Origin: an uncultured Eubacteriales bacterium
GTDB taxonomy: Bacteria > Bacillota > Clostridia > Oscillospirales > Butyricicoccaceae
Direction: 5' to 3'
Assembly: GCA_905199135.1 (NCBI GenBank)
Contig: CAJKFC010000060.1
Coordinates: 1-11,514, forward strand
Length of the DNA: 11,514 bases
Position 1 is the stretch's first letter. Each line of letters begins with the position of its first letter. The translations under genes were made by a program, and so were the position numbers. Shown one piece after another: positions 6,886-11,514 of this stretch. Under the pieces are notes generated by a model, which saw only the letters and a program-made list of their open reading frames with translations, ran no database searches and was not told the DNA's origin.

Positions 6886-7892
6886 TGGGATTTATCGTCA
6901 AAACCAACGGATTCCTGACAACTGTGCAGGACAGGGGCAGATACGGCTATCAGAAGAGCGGAATATCGGTGTCGGGTGCCATGGATATTTACAGCATGGA
7001 GCTGGCAAACATTTTGGTGGGCAACGACAGGGGAGAAGCTGTTCTCGAAATGCTCATGCTGGGCAGCACTCTGGAGTTTACCGACAGCGGATTTATAGCT
7101 ATTACGGGCGGAGATTTTCAGCCCAAGATAAACGGCAAAGATGCCGAGATGTACTGTGCCCTTTTTGTAAAAACAGGAGATGTGCTGTCTTTTGGCGCGG
7201 CTAAAGAGGGCAATTACTGCTATGTTGCCTTCGCAGGCGGAATGGATGTGGAAAAAGTTCTCGGAAGCTGTTCCACATATATCAAGGCCGCCATAGGTCC
7301 CATGGGCGGCAGAGCTCTCAAAACGGGAGACGAGATAAGGCTCAAAAAACATGTGGGACATCTCATCAACATGAGCATGAGACAGATTGAAAGACCAGAA
7401 ATAAAGAAATCTCCCGTACTGAGGGTGGTTTTGGGCCCTCAGGACGACTTCTTCGATGAGGAAAACAAGGAGAAATTCTTCAGAAACAGCTACACTGTCA
7501 CCCAGGAGTTTGACCGCATGGGCTGCCGTCTCAAAGGCGAGCCGATAGTCTCTCAAAAGGGGCACGACATAATTTCCGACGGAATAGCAAGGGGAGCCGT
7601 GCAGATACCGAAACACGGACAGCCGATAATAATGATGGCTGACAGACAGACGGCAGGGGGCTATACAAAGATAGCTACCGTCATAAGCGCCGACACCGAT
7701 GTGCTGGCTCAGACCGCCGTCGGAGACAAGGTCTCATTTGAAAAGGTCACCGTTGAGCAGGCGGCAGAGATTTACGCCGAGCGAAAAAAGATGCTCGACA
7801 ACCTCGAAGAAAAGCTCAACAAAACCCCTCAAAAGAGAGTGTTTATCGTAGAGGTAAACGACAAAAAATATCAGCTCACACTGGAGGAGTAG
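6885..7892 (+). CDS. pxpC: 5-oxoprolinase subunit PxpC (KipA, carboxyltransferase-like)
   Basis: Third subunit of 5-oxoprolinase, homologous to the carboxyltransferase half of urea carboxylase and often annotated 'biotin-dependent carboxyltransferase family'. The protein has 335 residues. Motifs are TVQDRGRYGYQKSGISVSGAMD (about 13-34), LEMLMLGSTLEF, ITGGDF, YVAFAGGMD, GPQDDFF (about 185-191), DRMGCRL and DIISDGIARGAVQIP, then GQPIIMMADRQTAGGYTKIATV. AAGGAGG lies before the ATG, which overlaps the pxpB TAA by one base. The last 18 residues (318-335, RVFIVEVNDKKYQLTLEE) follow a Lys-rich helix and resemble the first strands of a biotin-carrier domain, although no biotinylation motif follows. 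No terminator is seen before the next gene. Confidence 0.94.
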   Translation: MGFIVKTNGFLTTVQDRGRYGYQKSGISVSGAMDIYSMELANILVGNDRGEAVLEMLMLGSTLEFTDSGFIAITGGDFQPKINGKDAEMYCALFVKTGDVLSFGAAKEGNYCYVAFAGGMDVEKVLGSCSTYIKAAIGPMGGRALKTGDEIRLKKHVGHLINMSMRQIERPEIKKSPVLRVVLGPQDDFFDEENKEKFFRNSYTVTQEFDRMGCRLKGEPIVSQKGHDIISDGIARGAVQIPKHGQPIIMMADRQTAGGYTKIATVISADTDVLAQTAVGDKVSFEKVTVEQAAEIYAERKKMLDNLEEKLNKTPQKRVFIVEVNDKKYQLTLEE

Positions 7893-7913
7893 ACTGATTC
7901 CACAGACCGTAGG

Positions 7914-7942
7914 TTGCCTTGTCCGGTTTTTCCTGTTATAAT
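7914..7942 (+). promoter_or_regulatory. Promoter of the HTH-desulfoferrodoxin gene
   Basis: -35 TTGCCT (7914-7919, TTG matching), a 17-base spacer, and a perfect -10 TATAAT (7937-7942). The start of transcription would be near 7949, giving a leader of about 23 bases. Confidence 0.7.
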
Positions 7943-7963
7943 CTCATTGAAAAACAGGCAAGG
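7917..7963 (+). repeat. Long inverted repeat enclosing the xre promoter, likely operator
   Basis: The left arm 7917-7932 (CCTTGTCCGGTTTTTC) pairs with the right arm 7949-7963 (GAAAAACAGGCAAGG). With one bulged base and one mismatch, 14 of 15 positions are complementary. The -10 box sits in the 16-base space between the arms. The left arm overlaps the -35, and the right arm covers the start of transcription and part of the AGGAG ribosome site. Most of the left arm is not transcribed from this promoter, so a DNA operator, probably autoregulatory, is favoured. In read-through RNA from pxpC it could instead fold and hide the ribosome site. Confidence 0.65.
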
Positions 7964-7971
7964 AGAACAAA

Positions 7972-8556
7972 ATGAATTCTTACATTACGGGAGCGGTCAT
8001 AAAAAGACTGCGTGAAAAAGAAAAGTTAACTCAGGCAGAGCTGGCGGCCAAGATAAATGTCAGCGCAAAAGCCGTGTCGAAATGGGAAACGGGCAAAGGG
8101 CTGCCCGACATATCGCTTATAGAGCCTTTGGCGTCGGCGCTCAAAGTGTCGGTCATGGAGCTAATGTCGGGAGATGAGGTGACAAACAGCAACAGGTCGG
8201 CCAACATGCTGAGGACGAAATTCTATGTCTGTCCCGTCTGCTCAAATGTTATATACTGCGTGGGAGAGGCAGCGGTGAGCTGCTGCGGAGTTACATTGCC
8301 GCCCCTTGAAGCGGAGGATACAGATGAGGAGCACACCGTCAGCATCGAAACTGTTGAAGATGAGAAGTTTATCACGGTAAATCACCCCATGACAAAGTCT
8401 CACTATATATCTTTTATCGCATACTGTTCCTCGGACAAGCTCGAAATGGTAAAGCTCTATCCCGAGGGGAACGCCCAGTGCCGCATGAAAATAAGGCGGG
8501 GCGGATATCTATATATCTACTGTAACCGCCACGGACTGATGAAAATAAAGGCATAA
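7972..8556 (+). CDS. Xre-type HTH regulator fused to a desulfoferrodoxin domain
   Basis: Predicted DNA-binding protein of 194 residues. Residues 7-65 are an Xre/Cro helix-turn-helix (RLREKEKLTQAELAAKINVS, then AVSKWETGKGLPDISLIEPLA). Residues 84-112 resemble a desulforedoxin site: C87-x2-C90 and the adjacent pair C104-C105. Residues about 115-194 resemble the superoxide reductase domain. The expected iron ligands are H121, H138 (in NHPMTKSH), H144, C184 and H187 (in YCNRHG). The order and spacing H-x5-H and C-x2-H match the enzyme family. The residue before H121 is Glu120, where classical enzymes have the active-site Lys. An iron- or superoxide-responsive regulator is inferred; its targets are unknown. 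It has its own promoter inside an inverted repeat, AGGAG before the ATG, and a strong terminator, so it is monocistronic. Domain calls are firm; the function is not. Confidence 0.88.
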   Translation: MNSYITGAVIKRLREKEKLTQAELAAKINVSAKAVSKWETGKGLPDISLIEPLASALKVSVMELMSGDEVTNSNRSANMLRTKFYVCPVCSNVIYCVGEAAVSCCGVTLPPLEAEDTDEEHTVSIETVEDEKFITVNHPMTKSHYISFIAYCSSDKLEMVKLYPEGNAQCRMKIRRGGYLYIYCNRHGLMKIKA

Positions 8557-8589
8557 AAAAAGACCACCCGATATGGGTGGTCTTTTTTT
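8555..8589 (+). terminator. Rho-independent terminator after the HTH-desulfoferrodoxin gene
   Basis: The stem is GACCACCC (8562-8569) with GGGTGGTC (8575-8582) around the loop GATAT. It is preceded by seven A and followed by seven T (8583-8589), so the stem can extend and could work from either side. It begins at the stop codon and separates this gene from the biotin operon. Confidence 0.95.
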
Positions 8590-8619
8590 ATAGTGCTGAG
8601 TATCATACAGCAGAGAAAG

Positions 8620-8651
8620 TTGTAAACCAAAAAATAAAAATAGGTTGACAA
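8620..8651 (+). promoter_or_regulatory. BirA operator of the biotin operon
   Basis: TTGTAAACC (8620-8628), 14 bases, then GGTTGACAA (8643-8651). The halves are inverted repeats with one mismatch and match the Firmicute BirA site (TTGTWAACC-N14/15-GGTTNACAA, from memory). The right half contains the -35 hexamer. BirA loaded with biotinyl-AMP should therefore exclude RNA polymerase when biotin is plentiful. It implies that the host BirA carries the N-terminal DNA-binding domain. Confidence 0.92.
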
Positions 8652-8674
8652 TATAGAAGACAATTTGATATAAT
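8645..8674 (+). promoter_or_regulatory. Promoter of bioY-bioB-bioD-bioA
   Basis: A perfect -35 TTGACA (8645-8650), an 18-base spacer, and a perfect -10 TATAAT (8669-8674). The start of transcription is near 8682, leaving a leader of about 44 bases. The leader has only a minor CTGT/ACAG hairpin and no riboswitch-like structure. Confidence 0.9.
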
Positions 8675-8725
8675 GTCCTCAAAAGGTCGGCACAATCTGT
8701 TTTACAGAGAAAAAGGAGATATAGT

Positions 8726-9280
8726 ATGAAGCTAAAACGAACAGACAGTATGATTTTATGCGCGCTTTTTTCTGTGTTTATAGCGGCAGGGGCGTTTATA
8801 CGAATACCGATACCGGTAGTGCCCTTTACCCTTCAGTTTTTGTTCACGACACTTGCGGGGATTCTGCTGGGAGCAAAGGCAGGTGCGGTTTCGGTGGGTA
8901 TATATATTGCGATGGGCCTTATAGGACTGCCGATTTTTGCAGAAGGAGGGGGAGTTGCCTATGTTTTTAAACCTAGCTTCGGTTATATTATCGGATTTGC
9001 GGCAGCGGCATATGTGACAGGAGCGATAGCCGAGAAATCTGAGCGTCCCGGTGTGAAACGATTGCTTGCAGCCGCCTTTGCAGGTCTGGCAATAGTGTAT
9101 GCTTTTGGAATGGTATATTATTATTTTATGAGCAACTTTTATCTGGGCACACCGATAGGGCTGTGGCCGCTGTTTATATACTGCTTTGTTTTGGCGGTGC
9201 CGGGAGACATAGTGCTGTGCGCTGTGGCGGCTTTGCTTGGAAAAAGACTTATACCTGTTATAAAGAAGAAAAGAGTGTGA
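8726..9280 (+). CDS. bioY: BioY, biotin-binding S component of an ECF transporter
   Basis: Integral membrane protein that binds biotin for uptake, with the energising ECF module (EcfA, EcfA', EcfT). The protein has 184 residues, family-typical, with about six hydrophobic segments. BioY motifs are IRIPIPVVPFTLQFLFTTLAGILLG (about 27-51), the GLIGLPIFAEGGGVAYVFKP loop (about 65-84), GYIIGFAAAAYVTGAI, and a C-terminal helix with FVLAVPGDIVLCAVAALLGKRL. AAAGGAGA lies seven bases before the ATG. It is the first gene of the BirA-controlled operon, so uptake and synthesis are repressed together. No bioM/bioN or ecf genes are adjacent in this window, so it either uses a shared ECF module encoded elsewhere or works alone. 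Confidence 0.95.
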   Translation: MKLKRTDSMILCALFSVFIAAGAFIRIPIPVVPFTLQFLFTTLAGILLGAKAGAVSVGIYIAMGLIGLPIFAEGGGVAYVFKPSFGYIIGFAAAAYVTGAIAEKSERPGVKRLLAAAFAGLAIVYAFGMVYYYFMSNFYLGTPIGLWPLFIYCFVLAVPGDIVLCAVAALLGKRLIPVIKKKRV

Positions 9281-9286
9281 TGTAAA

Positions 9287-10255
9287 ATGAATTTGGAATG
9301 TTTGACAGAAAAAGTCCTGAAAGGCGGAGAGATTACAAGAGAAGAGGCGATATATCTGTATGGTCAGCCTTTGGAAAGTTTAAGCCGCAGTGCAGATGCC
9401 ATAAGAAGACATTTTTGCTCAAATCTGTTTGACATATGCACCATTGTCAATGCCAAAAGCGGCAGCTGTTCGGAAAACTGCAAGTTCTGCGCTCAGTCGG
9501 CTTACAGCAAAACAGGCGCAGCTACATATCCTCTTATATCCAAAGAAGAGATCGTAGCCCAGGCTATAAAAAACCATGAACAGGGAGTGCTGAGATATTC
9601 TATCGTAACTTCCGGAAAACGCCTTTCCGAAAAAGAGGTAGACGAGATGTGTCTGGCTGTAATGGAAATAAGGGAAAGGGTAGGAATATCGGTATGCGTA
9701 TCTTTTGGACTTTTGGACGAAAAACAATTTAGAAAGCTTAAAGAAGCAGGTGTGACAAGAGTTCACAACAACTTGGAGACTTCACGCAGAAATTTCCCGA
9801 ATATCTGCACCACTCATACATTTGACGATAAAGTAAAAGCCATAAAGGCCGCACAGGCTGCAGGGCTTTCGGTTTGCAGCGGCGGAATTATGGGCATGGG
9901 CGAAACATATGAGGACAGGATAGATATGGCAATAAGTCTTCGTGAGCTTGGAATAGAGAGCGTGCCGGTAAATATGCTGAATCCTATTCCGGGTACGCCT
10001 TTTGAAAAAAATCAGCCGCTGACAGAGTATGATATGTGCAGAATAGCAGCGGTATACAGATTTATATTGCCGAGAGCTTCGGTGCGCCTTGCAGGAGGAA
10101 GAGGTCTGCTGCCCGATAAAGGCAGGAGCTGTTTTCTGTCGGGAGCCAATGCAGCTATTTCGGGGGATATGTTGACTACTGCGGGAATCACTACCGAAAC
10201 CGATATGCAGCTTTTGAAAGAGCTGGGATATAAGGCAGGGCTTTGCAATGAGTAA
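9287..10255 (+). CDS. bioB: BioB, biotin synthase (radical SAM), anaerobic-type variant
   Basis: Inserts sulfur into dethiobiotin to make biotin, the last step of the pathway. The protein has 322 residues. The radical SAM cluster motif C61-x3-C65-x2-C68 (SCSENCKFCAQS) is intact. Other family motifs are HNNLETS (160-166), SVCSGGIMGMGET, ESVPVNMLNPIPGTP and SVRLAGGRG. By alignment from memory with E. coli BioB, the auxiliary-cluster ligand C97 is Ser105 here (RYSIVTSG). C128 and C188 correspond to C137 and C197, and R260 to R267. An extra C174 occurs in NICTTHT, where E. coli has ITTRT. This matches the reported 'Type II' biotin synthases of obligate anaerobes, which use an auxiliary 4Fe-5S cluster. 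It starts six bases after bioY with only a weak ribosome site, suggesting coupling, and overlaps bioD by eight bases. Confidence 0.96.
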   Translation: MNLECLTEKVLKGGEITREEAIYLYGQPLESLSRSADAIRRHFCSNLFDICTIVNAKSGSCSENCKFCAQSAYSKTGAATYPLISKEEIVAQAIKNHEQGVLRYSIVTSGKRLSEKEVDEMCLAVMEIRERVGISVCVSFGLLDEKQFRKLKEAGVTRVHNNLETSRRNFPNICTTHTFDDKVKAIKAAQAAGLSVCSGGIMGMGETYEDRIDMAISLRELGIESVPVNMLNPIPGTPFEKNQPLTEYDMCRIAAVYRFILPRASVRLAGGRGLLPDKGRSCFLSGANAAISGDMLTTAGITTETDMQLLKELGYKAGLCNE

Positions 10256-10949
10256 GTGCATATTTGTAACCGGAACAGGGACCGATGTGGGAAAGACATA
10301 TGTGTCGGGTCTTATAATAAAGAAACTCGCAGAAAACGGAAAAAACGCCGCCTACTACAAAGCGGCAGTGAGCGGAAACATGAGAGTCGGAGAAAGGCTG
10401 ATTGCCGGAGATCCTGTTCAGGTAAAAAAGATGTCGGGAATAGAGCAGCCCGAGGAGGAGATGTGCCCGTATGTATATGAGGCGGCGGTATCTCCTCATC
10501 TGGCATCTAAAATTGAAGGAAATCCTGTGAAAATGGGAGAGATACTTGAAAAATTCGACGATATATGCCGAAAATACAGTTATATTACGACAGAGGGCTC
10601 CGGAGGAATAGTTTGTCCTCTTCGGTTTGACGATGAAAAAATACAGCTTGAGGATTTCATAAAAGCCAGAGATCTGCCGTGCATTATAGTTGCCGATGCA
10701 GGTCTGGGAACGATCAATGCCGTTGTGCTTACAGCGGACTATATGAAAAACAGAAATATATCGGTAAAGGCCATTATATTCAACCGATATGAGCCCGGAA
10801 ACAGGTTGCACGAGGATAATATTTTTATGTGTGAACAGCTGACGGGATTAAAGGTAGCTGCCTGTGTAAAGACAGGGGATACTGACCTTGATATTCCCTT
10901 TGAAGCACTTGAAAGTTTTTATGAGGAAAACAGAGGAGATTTAAAATGA
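10248..10949 (+). CDS. bioD: BioD, ATP-dependent dethiobiotin synthetase
   Basis: Closes the ureido ring of dethiobiotin from 7,8-diaminononanoate, CO2 and ATP; a cytoplasmic homodimer in the family. The protein has 233 residues, normal. The N-terminal P-loop is TGTGTDVGKT (residues 7-16). The substrate loop is YYKAAVSG (about 36-43, usually YKPVASG, so Pro is replaced by Ala). EGSGGIVCPL (about 116-125) corresponds to the EGAGG substrate/Mg motif. VADAGLGTINAVVLT and the FNRYEP nucleotide loop follow. The ATG lies eight bases inside the bioB end, and the TGA overlaps the bioA ATG as ATGA, so bioB, bioD and bioA are translationally coupled. Confidence 0.95.
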   Translation: MSKCIFVTGTGTDVGKTYVSGLIIKKLAENGKNAAYYKAAVSGNMRVGERLIAGDPVQVKKMSGIEQPEEEMCPYVYEAAVSPHLASKIEGNPVKMGEILEKFDDICRKYSYITTEGSGGIVCPLRFDDEKIQLEDFIKARDLPCIIVADAGLGTINAVVLTADYMKNRNISVKAIIFNRYEPGNRLHEDNIFMCEQLTGLKVAACVKTGDTDLDIPFEALESFYEENRGDLK

Positions 10950-11514
10950 TATGGTATCCATATGAACAAATGAAAACCATGGATACACCATATAAGATAG
11001 TTGATGCCGAAGGAGTGTATCTGTATACCGAAGATAAAAAACTCATAGACTCGGTATCATCGTGGTGGAGTGTAATTCATGGATATAAGCATCCCGAAAT
11101 GAATAGGGCGATAGCGGAACAGCTCGAAAGATTTTCCCATGTCATGCTTGGGGGACTGACACACGAGCCGGCGGCAAAACTTTCCGAAAAGCTTAAAAAC
11201 TGGCTGCCGGGAGACCTGGACTACTGCTTTTTTTCCGATTCAGGGAGCGTGGCAATAGAGGTAGCCCTTAAAATGGTCTTGCAGTATTATATAAACAGAG
11301 GTGAAAAGTCGCGCACTATGGTGCTGGCTCTTGAGCATGCATACCATGGAGACACATTTAAAACCATGGAGGTAGGCGACGACGAGGATTATCACTTTAT
11401 TTTGAAAGCTTACGGCAAAAACCCCAATATCCTGCATATTGCGGCAGATACAGAGGAGCTGGAAAGAGCTTTTGAAGTGTATGGCTCGAGGCTTAACTGC
11501 TTTATAGCCGAGCC
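10946..11514 (+). CDS. bioA: BioA, adenosylmethionine-8-amino-7-oxononanoate aminotransferase, 3' end outside
   Basis: PLP-dependent aminotransferase that makes 7,8-diaminononanoate from KAPA, supplying BioD. 189 residues are visible of a family usually about 420-450 long, so the PLP lysine is not in view. The N terminus MIWYPYEQMK matches the WhPY start. SSWWSVIHGYKHP (about 43-55) carries the paired Trp seen in SAM-using BioA. FFSDSGSVAIEVALKM (about 94-109) is the cofactor phosphate loop. HAYHGDTFKTM (about 132-142) is also typical. The ATG at 10946 overlaps the bioD stop by four bases (ATGA), with GAGGAG seven bases upstream. The frame is open to the window edge. Confidence 0.95.
   Translation, partial: MIWYPYEQMKTMDTPYKIVDAEGVYLYTEDKKLIDSVSSWWSVIHGYKHPEMNRAIAEQLERFSHVMLGGLTHEPAAKLSEKLKNWLPGDLDYCFFSDSGSVAIEVALKMVLQYYINRGEKSRTMVLALEHAYHGDTFKTMEVGDDEDYHFILKAYGKNPNILHIAADTEELERAFEVYGSRLNCFIAE

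Noticed and set aside
6864..7616. Open minus-strand frame of 250 codons opposite pxpC
   Set aside because: Covered by conserved PxpC motifs on the plus strand, with no recognisable product.
6154..7892. KipI/KipA reading of pxpB and pxpC as sporulation kinase inhibitor and antagonist, suggested by the nearby spoIIE
   Set aside because: The complete, tightly coupled pxpA-pxpB-pxpC order matches 5-oxoprolinase. Proximity to spoIIE alone is not evidence of a sporulation role.
7893..7971. Inverted repeat considered as a terminator of the pxp operon
   Set aside because: No T-run follows the right arm on the plus strand, and the -10 box lies in the middle, so a regulatory role fits better.
8675..8725. 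Possible riboswitch or attenuator in the bioY leader
   Set aside because: The leader is only about 44 bases with one tiny hairpin, and a BirA operator already explains the control.
10191..10811. Open minus-strand frame of 206 codons opposite bioB and bioD
   Set aside because: Antisense shadow of two conserved biotin genes; no ribosome site or promoter supports it.
1..11514. CRISPR arrays, insertion sequences, tRNA or rRNA genes, phage or defence modules
   Set aside because: No repeated spacer pattern, transposase, cloverleaf or defence domain was seen. The gaps between genes are all under 200 bases and are accounted for by promoters, operators and one terminator.

Overview
The window looks like a chromosomal segment of an anaerobic, endospore-forming clostridium-like Firmicute. 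The evidence is a CIRCE-controlled hrcA-grpE-dnaK operon, a spoIIE gene, a Firmicute-type BirA operator in front of biotin genes, an anaerobe-style biotin synthase, and strong Shine-Dalgarno sites with consensus sigma-A promoters. I see no mobile elements, CRISPR arrays, tRNAs or rRNAs. Every stretch over 200 bases is coding.

Layout. Positions 1-2900 (minus strand) hold the class I heat-shock operon in the order promoter, CIRCE, hrcA, grpE, dnaK. dnaK runs off the left edge after 395 codons. HrcA is the repressor that binds CIRCE; GrpE is the nucleotide exchange factor for the DnaK chaperone. Divergently, 3012-5315 (plus) encodes SpoIIE, the membrane PP2C phosphatase that activates sigma-F in the forespore. 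Positions 5320-7892 hold pxpA-pxpB-pxpC, the three subunits of the prokaryotic 5-oxoprolinase that turns pyroglutamate into glutamate. They are tightly coupled and preceded by a dyad-symmetric promoter region. Positions 7914-8589 are a single-gene unit with its own promoter inside an inverted repeat and a strong terminator. Its product fuses an Xre-type helix-turn-helix to an apparently complete desulfoferrodoxin (superoxide reductase-like) domain. Positions 8620-11514 are a BirA-controlled biotin operon: bioY (uptake), bioB, bioD and bioA, the last cut by the right edge. The genes cover the last three steps of biotin synthesis plus import; bioF and the pimelate genes are not in view.

Most interesting. 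(1) The HTH-desulfoferrodoxin fusion keeps the Cys4 site and the His4Cys site by motif, but the lysine expected at the active site is Glu. This suggests a redox, superoxide or iron sensor rather than an enzyme. (2) BioB lacks one cysteine of the classical 2Fe-2S site and has a new cysteine elsewhere, matching the anaerobic 'Type II' class. (3) dnaK changes synonymous codon style abruptly near position 600, so it is either a recombinant gene or an assembly chimera. (4) The pxp and xre promoters each carry a long inverted repeat with no assigned regulator. All calls come from reading the sequence; no database search was run.
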